Assembly: GCA_018066825.1 (NCBI GenBank) | Contig: JAGPVU010000190.1 | Location: forward strand, 1-6,484 | Length of the DNA: 6,484 nucleotides | Direction: 5' to 3' | Source of the DNA: Cycloclasticus sp. | GTDB taxonomy: Bacteria > Pseudomonadota > Gammaproteobacteria > Methylococcales > Cycloclasticaceae | In this document: positions 1 to 5,977 of the stretch, one piece after another | Position numbering within the stretch: position 1 is the stretch's first letter | Layout: every line of letters starts with the position of its first letter | Notes under the pieces: model-generated | Told to the model about the DNA's origin: nothing | Seen by the model: the letters and a program-made list of their open reading frames with translations, nothing else | The model's database searches: none | Translations under genes and position numbers: made by a program

Positions 1-14
1 CTCGTTAAGTTATT

Positions 15-749
15 GTGCAATCGAAAAAATCCCGTCTCGACCGATTTTTAAGCGTAAAAACCGGCACTCCAAAAGGTGATATTCGTTTATTACTTGCGCA
101 AAAACGTGTGCAAGTGGATGGTCGTATCGCTACCGATGCGCAACAGATTATTGATCAGTTCAGGCATATCACCCTTGATGGTGACATACTGCAAAGCAAT
201 ACCCGCCGTTATATCATGCTGAATAAACCGGTGGGTGTTGTTAGTGCCACCAAAGACGATCAGCATACCACCGTGTTAGACCTTCTGAGTGAATATAAAA
301 ACGGCGAATTTTACGCCCCAGATTTACATATCGTTGGGCGTCTGGATTTAAACTCGTCGGGTTTGTTGCTACTTACCAACGATGGCGAGTGGTCACGGTA
401 TTTAATGTCACCTGAAAATAAAGTCGCTAAAGTGTACGAAGTCACGGTTGAAAAACCTATTAGCGATGAATGCATACACGCTTTTTCTGACGGTATGTAT
501 TTCCCCTTTGAAGACATCACCACTAAGCCAGCAACGCTTGAACGTATGAGCGATTGTGTTGGCCGAGTAACCCTCGAAGAAGGCCGCTATCACCAAATAA
601 AACGCATGTTTGGTCGTTTTCGTAATCCGGTACTTAAATTGCATCGAATCTCAGTGGGGGCGTTTTATCTGGATAATGAACTGGCAGCTGGGCAGGCTAA
701 AAATTTAGTCGCGGTTGAATGTATTAAAATAATTAAGGAGGAATTTTAA
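15..749 (+). CDS. rsuA: 16S rRNA pseudouridine synthase, RsuA family
   Basis: A 244-residue protein that should isomerise a uridine in small-subunit rRNA to pseudouridine (U516 in E. coli) in the cytoplasm. The sequence shows an N-terminal S4 RNA-binding domain (about residues 6-50, beginning RLDRFL), then MLNKPVG (68-74), the catalytic motif GRLDLNSSGLL (109-119, nucleophile Asp111) and the late family motif EGRYHQIKRMF (189-199). The length is close to the usual ~230 residues, with a six-residue N-terminal extension. The start is GTG at 15, because an in-frame TAA at 6-8 rules out a longer protein; only 14 bases upstream are visible and show no clear ribosome binding site. RsuA fits better than the 23S enzymes RluB, RluE and RluF, but the relatives share these motifs, so the target is inferred. 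It converges on the alk operon and has no functional link to it. Confidence 0.85.
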   Translation: MQSKKSRLDRFLSVKTGTPKGDIRLLLAQKRVQVDGRIATDAQQIIDQFRHITLDGDILQSNTRRYIMLNKPVGVVSATKDDQHTTVLDLLSEYKNGEFYAPDLHIVGRLDLNSSGLLLLTNDGEWSRYLMSPENKVAKVYEVTVEKPISDECIHAFSDGMYFPFEDITTKPATLERMSDCVGRVTLEEGRYHQIKRMFGRFRNPVLKLHRISVGAFYLDNELAAGQAKNLVAVECIKIIKEEF

Positions 750-770
750 TTGAAGCGCTTTTTTCAGTGG

Positions 771-789
771 CAGTTTTAAGTGAAAACTG
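771..789 (+). terminator. Weak hairpin downstream of rsuA, possible terminator
   Basis: A 7-bp inverted repeat, CAGTTTT (771-777) and AAAACTG (783-789), with a 5-base loop, lies 21 bases after the rsuA stop. An overlapping alternative stem pairs TTTCAGT (762-768) with ACTGAAA (786-792). Neither is followed by a T-run on either strand, so it is not a classical intrinsic terminator. Its position after a convergent gene is the main support. Confidence 0.3.
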
Positions 790-835
790 AAATTGAATAA
801 CATAAAATCTGCATTATTTTTATCGCTAGGTTATT

Positions 836-854
836 AGGGCCACAATGTGGCCCT
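836..854. terminator. GC-rich hairpin between convergent genes, possible alkJ terminator
   Basis: AGGGCCAC (836-843) and GTGGCCCT (847-854) form an 8-bp GC-rich stem with a 3-base loop. It begins about 40 bases past the alkJ stop, between two convergent genes, and is the strongest stem in the 750-893 gap. Flanks are AT-rich but there is no continuous T-run on either strand, so a role as a bidirectional terminator or 3'-end stabiliser is inferred from position and shape. No gene is seen in this gap. Confidence 0.45.
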
Positions 855-893
855 TAACAAGAGAATTATTGCGCATAAGGCGTTTTGTCGCGA

Positions 894-2489
894 TTAAATG
901 TTCCCTAAAATCATGTCGGCGGCATTTTCAGCAATCATCATGGTCGGCGCATTGGTATTACCCGCCACTAAGGTTGGCATAATGGATGCGTCAATCACGC
1001 GTAAGCCTTGTACGCCACGTACCTTCAGCTCAGGGTCAACAACAGAATTCTCATCTGCGCCCATTCGGCAGGTGCCGACCGGATGATAAATAGTTTCTGC
1101 CCGTTTACGAATATCCGCTTCTAGTTGCGCATCCGTTTGAACATCCAGTCCAGGCAATAACTCACATTTGGTGTGAGCAGACATAGCAGGAGAGCGGAAT
1201 ATTTTACGGGCAATTTTGACAGCATCCATCATGGTTTTTAAATCATCGGGATGTTCAAGGTAGCATGGATCAATCAATGGATCGGCCAGTGGATCAGCGC
1301 TCTTTAAGCCAATGAAACCACGGCTTTTCGGTAATAAATCACAAATGTGCAGCGTAAAGCCGTATCCTGGGGTGATTTTTCGACCATGATCATTTAAGTA
1401 AACAGGCAAAAAATGAAATTGAACATTGGGGCGATCACGAGTCTCATCACTTTTTACAAAGCCACCGGACTCTGCCACGTTAGAGGTAAGAAATCCTTTG
1501 CTTTTAAATATATAAGAAAACACGGCCCCAATAGACTTAGGGATTGCACCGAATGCAACCCCAATCGGAAGGCTCGAATTCGCCGTATTCATCAATGTGA
1601 TGTCAAGGTGGTCTTGTAAGTTTTTGCCCACTTCAGGAAGATTATGAATCACAGAAATGCTGTGTTTTTTTAATTCATCCGCCGCCCCAATTCCCGAAAG
1701 CATGAGCAGCTGGGGTGAGTTAACGGCTCCACCAGACAATAATACCTCGCCACCTTGATTGAGCATGACTTGCTCGCTGTTGTTACCTTGTTGATAAGCG
1801 ACGCCGCTAGCGGTGGTGCTATCGAATATCACACGGGTCGCACGAGCATTGGTAATAATGTCTAAGTTGGGTCTATCCAATGCGCCGGTTAAGAAGGCTT
1901 TAGCTGAACTCCAGCGGCGGCCTTTCTTTTGAGTTACCTGATAAAATCCAACGCCTTCTTGGCTTGCACCGTTAAAGTCATCATTCAGTGGCAAGCCGGT
2001 TTGCTGCCCAGCCTCAATGAATGCTTTGCTTAAAGGGTTGGTTGTCTGCAATTCACTAACGGACAACTCGCCTTGATTGCCATGATACTGTGAATCACCA
2101 AAACGTTCATTTTTTTCTAGGCGTTTAAATAACGTGAGCGCACGATCCCAGCTCCAATTGTTACCGGCTGATTTTTGCCATTCATCGAAGTCTTTTTCAT
2201 GTCCACGAATATATACCATGGCATTAATGGAGCTAGACCCCCCAAGTGTTTTACCCCTTGGCCAAAATAACTCGCGGTTATTCAGTTTGTTCTGCTTTTC
2301 AGTATTAAAAGCCCAGTTGAGCGTTTTATTGTTCGCTAATAATGCGATACCAATAGGCATATGAATGAAAGGGTTTTTGTCGGCAGGGCCTGCCTCTAGT
2401 AAACATACACGCTTTGAGCTATCGGCTGATAAACGATTGGCAAGTACGCATCCTGCGGATCCAGCACCGACAATAATATAATCATACAT
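894..2489 (-). CDS. alkJ: AlkJ-type FAD-dependent alcohol dehydrogenase (GMC oxidoreductase)
   Basis: A 531-residue GMC-family flavoprotein that oxidises medium-chain 1-alkanols to aldehydes. The GPo1 enzyme is membrane-associated and passes electrons to the respiratory chain. Visible are the FAD-binding GAGSAG near the N-terminus (residues 8-13) followed by LLEAGP, GMC signature 1 PRGKTLGGSSSIN (77-89), GMC signature 2 starting GGAVNSPQ (253-268), and the C-terminal catalytic segment IYHPVGTCRMG with the probable active-site His469 and partner Asn513 in GNTNAP. I chose the ATG at 2489: the GPo1 homologue starts MYDYIIVG, and an AGGA at 2499-2502 is 9 bases away, whereas the ATG at 2495 leaves only 3. 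The longer choice gives 533 residues. The C-terminus ends soon after the conserved core, shorter than the 558-residue GPo1 protein. It is the last gene of the operon, 26 bases after alkH. Confidence 0.93.
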   Translation of the reverse strand: MYDYIIVGAGSAGCVLANRLSADSSKRVCLLEAGPADKNPFIHMPIGIALLANNKTLNWAFNTEKQNKLNNRELFWPRGKTLGGSSSINAMVYIRGHEKDFDEWQKSAGNNWSWDRALTLFKRLEKNERFGDSQYHGNQGELSVSELQTTNPLSKAFIEAGQQTGLPLNDDFNGASQEGVGFYQVTQKKGRRWSSAKAFLTGALDRPNLDIITNARATRVIFDSTTASGVAYQQGNNSEQVMLNQGGEVLLSGGAVNSPQLLMLSGIGAADELKKHSISVIHNLPEVGKNLQDHLDITLMNTANSSLPIGVAFGAIPKSIGAVFSYIFKSKGFLTSNVAESGGFVKSDETRDRPNVQFHFLPVYLNDHGRKITPGYGFTLHICDLLPKSRGFIGLKSADPLADPLIDPCYLEHPDDLKTMMDAVKIARKIFRSPAMSAHTKCELLPGLDVQTDAQLEADIRKRAETIYHPVGTCRMGADENSVVDPELKVRGVQGLRVIDASIMPTLVAGNTNAPTMMIAENAADMILGNI

Positions 2490-2498
2490 GAACATAAT

Positions 2499-2502
2499 TC
2501 CT
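2499..2502 (-). promoter_or_regulatory. Ribosome binding site that decides the alkJ start
   Basis: AGGA on the minus strand lies 3 bases before the ATG at 2495 and 9 bases before the ATG at 2489. The second distance is normal for initiation, which supports the shorter AlkJ (MYDYIIVG). Confidence 0.55.
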
Positions 2503-2515
2503 ATTTTAGTGGTTA

Positions 2516-3967
2516 TTAACCTAAGAACTTAACGACCATATTAACGAGTCGTTTGACCGTGGGTGTGTATGGAGGAAAGAGCATGTGAGTGATGGATGTT
2601 TGATCCTGCAATATGCCCTTTTCATGAGAAAAAGCAAGAAAGCCATGATATCCATGAGCAACACCAATACCACTGTTATTAACCCCACCAAAGGGCAAAT
2701 TAGGGTGAAGAAAATGGACTACGGTTAAATTAACACCCACAGCACCAGAGCTAGTTGAGGTAATTATATGGTCAACAAAAGCACTATCGTCAGAGAATAT
2801 ATATAAGGCTAATGGTTTTGGGTTGGCATTAATACGGGTAATTACTGACTGAATATCATCGAACTCAATAATCGGTAAGATAGGCCCAAATAATTCTTCC
2901 TGATTGATTTTCATATCATCGGAAACATGCGTCAAAACAGTCGGAGCAAGATAATTATCGCTGGCATCCATATCACCGCCTTGAATAAATTTGGCACCTT
3001 TATCACGAGCATCATTGAGGAGTGATTCTAAACGCCCAAAATGCCGATCATTCACGATTCGGCAGTAATCGGGTGACTGCTTTTGTGCATCCTTGGAGTG
3101 ACCATATACACGTTGCACTTCTTTTTTTACAGCCTGAGTAAATTTTTCGGCTATGTCGCGATGAACAAAGACATGATCAGGCGCAATACAGGTTTGACCG
3201 TTGTTCGCAAATTTCCCCCACACAATATTGCGTGCGGCTTTATTAATGTTGGCGGTTGGACCGACGATGGTCGGTGATTTTCCACCTAATTCTAGGGTGA
3301 CAGAGGCTAATGATTTAGCGGCTTCGCCCATGACGATTTTTCCGACCTGAGGGCTGCCGGTAAAAAATATGTGATCAAAAGGCAGTTTTAACAGGGCTTG
3401 TGAAGCGACTGCATCGCCCTCAATGACGGTAACCAAGTCAGGTGGAAAGGTGTTTTTAACAATGTCGGCAACTAGGGCGGATGTATGAGGCGTCATTTCA
3501 GAAGGTTTGATGATGGCCGAATTGCCAGCTGCCAATGCAGAAACTAATGGGCCAAAGCTTAAATTAAAGGGATAGTTCCACGGGGCTATAATTAAGCATG
3601 TGCCTTTTGCTTCAGGGCGTAACTTGGCTTTGGTGCCCAGTACTGATAATGAGGTTTTAACATTTTTGGTTTTCATCCAGTTTTTTAAATGCGCTAGCGT
3701 ATGACGAATTTCTTGTAGAACTGGGAATATTTCGGTTAGCTGAACTTCGGTTTCAGGCTTTTTAAAGTCGGCATAAAGCGCTTGGTAGATATCCTTCTCT
3801 CGACTTTGTATGGCGTGTTTTAATTTTTCTAAGATGGCAACGCGTTGTGCATAGTTAAAATTTTGACGGCGCTCTTCAGTACGATCGTGTTGCTGTTTGA
3901 AGGCATCTGAAATAATCGGGTTTGTATCGTCAGACGGGAATACAGCCGTTTGAATGGTGGAGTTCAT
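2516..3967 (-). CDS. alkH: AlkH-type aldehyde dehydrogenase (class 3 ALDH)
   Basis: A 483-residue NAD(P)-dependent aldehyde dehydrogenase that converts medium-chain alkanals from AlkJ into fatty acids. Motifs in order are APWNYPFNLSFGP (128-140, with Asn131 of the oxyanion site), cofactor-binding Lys154 in KPSE, the nucleotide-binding FTGSPQVGK (202-210), LELGGKSP with general base Glu226, GQTC with nucleophile Cys260, and EELFGP with Glu358. The C-terminal part carries HFLHPNLPFGGVNNSGIG and a hydrophobic tail after HMLFPPYTP, typical of membrane-leaning class 3 enzymes. Length and sequence closely follow GPo1 AlkH as I recall it, including VTLELGGKSPTI and NNGQTCIAPDHVFVHR. The ATG at 3967 has an AAGGAAGG site just upstream. 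It lies 32 bases after alkG and 26 bases before alkJ in the same transcription unit. Confidence 0.94.
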   Translation of the reverse strand: MNSTIQTAVFPSDDTNPIISDAFKQQHDRTEERRQNFNYAQRVAILEKLKHAIQSREKDIYQALYADFKKPETEVQLTEIFPVLQEIRHTLAHLKNWMKTKNVKTSLSVLGTKAKLRPEAKGTCLIIAPWNYPFNLSFGPLVSALAAGNSAIIKPSEMTPHTSALVADIVKNTFPPDLVTVIEGDAVASQALLKLPFDHIFFTGSPQVGKIVMGEAAKSLASVTLELGGKSPTIVGPTANINKAARNIVWGKFANNGQTCIAPDHVFVHRDIAEKFTQAVKKEVQRVYGHSKDAQKQSPDYCRIVNDRHFGRLESLLNDARDKGAKFIQGGDMDASDNYLAPTVLTHVSDDMKINQEELFGPILPIIEFDDIQSVITRINANPKPLALYIFSDDSAFVDHIITSTSSGAVGVNLTVVHFLHPNLPFGGVNNSGIGVAHGYHGFLAFSHEKGILQDQTSITHMLFPPYTPTVKRLVNMVVKFLG

Positions 3968-3999
3968 ATGCCTTCCTTTTTAATAGGTTTATATTATTT

Positions 4000-4455
4000 T
4001 TATTTATCTTCTAAGACAGTGTAATCATCTTTGGTCGCACCGCAATCAGGGCAGCACCAGTCTTCAGGGATATCTTCGAAGCGCATGCCAGGAGGAAAAC
4101 CCTCAGCTTCATCGCCGAGAGCTTCATCATATATATGATCACACGTAATGCATACCCACTTACGTAATGGGCCCTTGTCATCACTAACGGACTCGACTTT
4201 CCCCAGTGTGGCTTTCTTCACTGGGATTTTTTTTTTAGCAGCTGTGGGTTGAGCGGCGGGTTTAATCACAACTTTTTCAGCTACGGCACTGCCTTCAATT
4301 AATCTGAAGTCAGGTTTGTCGCGTACCGCGCAGTCAGGGCAAGACCAAGAGTCAGGTACATCGGCCCATAAGGTAGAGGGGGGAAACCCTTCATGAGGTT
4401 CGCCGGTGGTTTCATTATAAATGTATTCACAATCTGGGCACTGATATTTTGCCAT
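4000..4455 (-). CDS. alkG: AlkG-type two-domain rubredoxin
   Basis: A 151-residue electron carrier that takes electrons from a rubredoxin reductase and delivers them to AlkB. Two rubredoxin domains are visible: residues 1-54 with Cys6, Cys9, Cys39, Cys42, and about 99-151 with Cys102, Cys105, Cys135, Cys138, each set binding one iron. The first has CPDCAVRDK after the second Cys pair, as in the AlkG1 type known not to support alkane hydroxylation. The second has CPDCGATKDDY, the functional AlkG2 type. The linker (about 55-98) is rich in Ala, Lys and Pro and makes the protein shorter than the 173-residue GPo1 AlkG. I chose ATG 4455 (MAKYQCPDC), with AAGGA 10 bases upstream; a longer reading from TTG 4488 adds 11 residues the family lacks. 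A run of ten A on the coding strand encodes Lys74-76. Confidence 0.94.
   Translation of the reverse strand: MAKYQCPDCEYIYNETTGEPHEGFPPSTLWADVPDSWSCPDCAVRDKPDFRLIEGSAVAEKVVIKPAAQPTAAKKKIPVKKATLGKVESVSDDKGPLRKWVCITCDHIYDEALGDEAEGFPPGMRFEDIPEDWCCPDCGATKDDYTVLEDK
4227..4236 (-). repeat. Homopolymer A10 tract in the alkG linker
   Basis: The coding strand of alkG has ten consecutive A (T10 on the given strand), covering Lys74-76 and the first base of the Ile77 codon. Loss of one A gives a stop three codons after the Lys codons. Gain of one A gives a stop (TAG) 14 codons after them. Either change would leave only the first rubredoxin domain. Confidence 0.9.
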
Positions 4456-4484
4456 GGGGATATTTTCCTTTTTTGTTATTTGAA

Positions 4485-4504
4485 CCAACAGGTATTCATG
4501 TTGG
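4485..4504 (-). other. Second intercistronic hairpin between alkB and alkG
   Basis: A perfect 6-bp inverted repeat, CCAACA (4485-4490) and TGTTGG (4499-4504), with an 8-base loop. It sits 3 bases from the larger hairpin at 4508-4540 and about 15 bases upstream of the alkG ribosome binding site in the mRNA. It could shape alkG translation or transcript processing; this is inferred from position only. Confidence 0.5.
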
Positions 4505-4507
4505 CAC

Positions 4508-4540
4508 TGGGCTGCACTTTCTTCAAGAGAGTGCAGCCCG
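4508..4540 (-). other. Strong intercistronic hairpin between alkB and alkG
   Basis: GGGCTGCACT (4509-4518) pairs perfectly with AGTGCAGCCC (4530-4539). The stem continues inward through TTCT/AGAG with one G-T pair, giving about 14 bp closed by a 3-base loop. In the direction of transcription it lies about 38 bases after the alkB stop. It is not followed by a T-run, so it is unlikely to be a full terminator. Such stems often protect the 3' end of an upstream message, which would favour AlkB over the downstream products. Confidence 0.7.
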
Positions 4541-4578
4541 TTAACCTACAGTGTTTAGTAGACTAAGCTTTTTCTTAA

Positions 4579-5754
4579 TTAGGCGGCTTTTTTATGACCA
4601 AACTGTTGTTCGTATTGCTCACGGCAGCCTTCATGGATCTGGATTTTATCTAAATCACCATCAGCCCATTCAACAACACGCTTATCCATGACTGAGCGGA
4701 ACCAGCCAGGAAACAGGGCCATAAAGAACATACCTGGATAGCCGCTGGGCAGTGTTGGTAGACCTTTAAAATCGCGTAAAGACTGATAAGAGCGAGTTGG
4801 ATGTGCATGATGATCCGAATGACGCTGCAAGTGGAACAACATCAAGTTAGACATGATGTGGTTACTATTCCAAGAATGGTAAGGCGTTTGATGTTCGTAA
4901 CGACCATCAGGTTTTTTCTGACGTAATAAACCATAATGTTCAATAAAGTTAGCACTGGTGAGCTGCCACCATGCAAATGCCGCTTGTAGTGGTAAAAATA
5001 TCAACATCAATGGGCCATACAGAGCAAGCAATACAGCATACAGTGCCACGGTAATAATCGCGGGTTGCAGTACTTCATTGTCTAGAGACCATGGGCTTTT
5101 TCCGCAGCGCTCTAGGCGTACCGCTTCTAAATCCCACCCGCGACGAAACGCGCCAGGCAGTTCACGCTTAGAGAAGGTATAGATGCTTTCACCCATGCGT
5201 GAGGTGGCTGGATCGGCAGGTGTGGCGACGTCGCGGTGATGCCCTTTGTTGTGTTCAATGAAAAAGTGGCCATAACCTACGGAGGCCAATACAATTTTAG
5301 CCATCCAACGATCAAAACGGTCTTTTTTGTGTCCTAATTCGTGTCCAGTATTGAGCGCTAAGCCATTAAGAGCGCCAACCGAGAGGGTGAGCAGTAGGAA
5401 TCCATACCAAGAAATATCATGAGTGCCAATCCACCAAGCGGATACCACTAGTGTGATGTAATGCATGGGGACGGTTAGATAGACTAAAAATCGGTAGTAG
5501 CGGTCGTTTTCAAGACTAGGTACAGCCTCTTCTGGGGGGTTGCTGGTATCTTCACCAAACATGGTATCTAGGAGGGGGATCACTCCGTACCAAAACACCA
5601 ACACGGCGGCATAAAAAAGTTCTATACCTGTTTGATAGACTAACCAGATACCGACCATAGGAGCTAATGGCCAAAAAACCGCAAGTGGCCAAAGGTAACG
5701 TTTTTTATCAACATAAGGCGTCAGCGGTCCGAGCGCCTGGGTCGTTGTATTCAT
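4579..5754 (-). CDS. alkB: Alkane 1-monooxygenase (integral-membrane di-iron hydroxylase)
   Basis: A 391-residue inner-membrane enzyme that hydroxylates the terminal methyl of n-alkanes using O2 and rubredoxin electrons. The histidine boxes that bind the two irons are all present: HELGH (138-142), HNKGHH (168-173), NFIEHYG (269-275, His273) and HSDHH (312-316). Several hydrophobic stretches (about 22-39, 45-62, 92-109, 116-134 and 232-262) match the expected six-helix layout. Trp55, in FWYG, matches the GPo1 Trp55 that limits substrate chain length, which suggests medium-chain alkanes (about C5-C12). Sequence blocks such as NGLALNTGHELGHKK and SYQSLRDF are near-identical to GPo1 and A. borkumensis AlkB1 from memory. 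The ATG at 5754 has a good AGGAGA site 7 bases upstream. It is the first gene of the operon, divergent from alkS, and 123 bases separate it from alkG. Confidence 0.97.
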   Translation of the reverse strand: MNTTTQALGPLTPYVDKKRYLWPLAVFWPLAPMVGIWLVYQTGIELFYAAVLVFWYGVIPLLDTMFGEDTSNPPEEAVPSLENDRYYRFLVYLTVPMHYITLVVSAWWIGTHDISWYGFLLLTLSVGALNGLALNTGHELGHKKDRFDRWMAKIVLASVGYGHFFIEHNKGHHRDVATPADPATSRMGESIYTFSKRELPGAFRRGWDLEAVRLERCGKSPWSLDNEVLQPAIITVALYAVLLALYGPLMLIFLPLQAAFAWWQLTSANFIEHYGLLRQKKPDGRYEHQTPYHSWNSNHIMSNLMLFHLQRHSDHHAHPTRSYQSLRDFKGLPTLPSGYPGMFFMALFPGWFRSVMDKRVVEWADGDLDKIQIHEGCREQYEQQFGHKKAA

Positions 5755-5761
5755 ATAGGTG

Positions 5762-5767
5762 TCTCCT
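5762..5767 (-). promoter_or_regulatory. alkB ribosome binding site
   Basis: AGGAGA on the minus strand, 7 bases before the alkB ATG, is a strong Shine-Dalgarno sequence. The same CAGGAGA recurs 34 bases further upstream (5796-5802) with no start codon behind it, so the leader contains a short direct repeat of its binding site. Confidence 0.75.
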
Positions 5768-5854
5768 GTGTGGGACTTTTATTTTTATGGTGGTTTCTCC
5801 TGAACTCATAGTCATGCGAATATCGGAGGATTCCTTACTATCCCCTTCAATCAG

Positions 5855-5917
5855 CGATACCGACAACTACACTTTAGAGTAGTTTTTACTGGAAAAGCAT
5901 GAAACGATAGGAACAAC
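5855..5917 (+). repeat. Direct repeat CGATA-N3-ACAAC, candidate AlkS operator
   Basis: CGATA-CCG-ACAAC (5855-5867) and CGATA-GGA-ACAAC (5905-5917) share 10 of 13 positions and start exactly 50 bp apart. A further CGATA in reverse orientation is at 5821-5825. MalT, the relative of AlkS, binds short asymmetric sites in direct and inverted arrays, which makes this a reasonable operator candidate. Binding itself is inferred. Confidence 0.4.
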
Positions 5918-5977
5918 GGGGCGTGAACTATGGGTGAGCTCTTGATGGTCATTAATCAAAAATGGAGATGAAAGGGG

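Larger units (their letters stand above)
5755..5977. promoter_or_regulatory. Divergent alkB/alkS control region
   Basis: This 223-bp gap separates two divergent genes, so both promoters should lie here. For alkB, a possible -10 TATGAG is at 5805-5810 on the minus strand; 17 bases upstream there is no good -35 match, as expected for an activator-dependent promoter. For alkS, TTTACT (5885-5890) with a weak TAGGAA (5908-5913) 17 bases away is the best pair I see, and it is poor. The stretch 5821-5917 contains three copies of CGATA (two forward, one reverse) and an imperfect inverted repeat, TATCCC (5839-5844) against GCGATA (5854-5859), a candidate AlkS target. Promoter positions are inferred; that this gap controls both genes is likely. 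Confidence 0.6.

Noticed and set aside
311..644. Two minus-strand frames opposite rsuA
   Set aside because: Both are shadows of a well-supported gene and have no recognisable content.
750..779. AAGGAGG at 735-741 followed after 8 bases by TTG and nine codons to a TAA
   Set aside because: The binding site is perfect, but a 9-residue frame overlapping the hairpin after rsuA has no other support; the purine run also encodes the conserved-looking end of RsuA (KEE).
4000..4488. Longer alkG reading from TTG 4488
   Set aside because: It adds 11 residues absent from known AlkG proteins and runs through the ribosome binding site of the ATG at 4455.
5667..5882. 71-codon plus-strand frame across the alkB start and the control region
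   Set aside because: It runs antisense to the alkB N-terminus and through the promoter region, and shows no motif or ribosome binding site.
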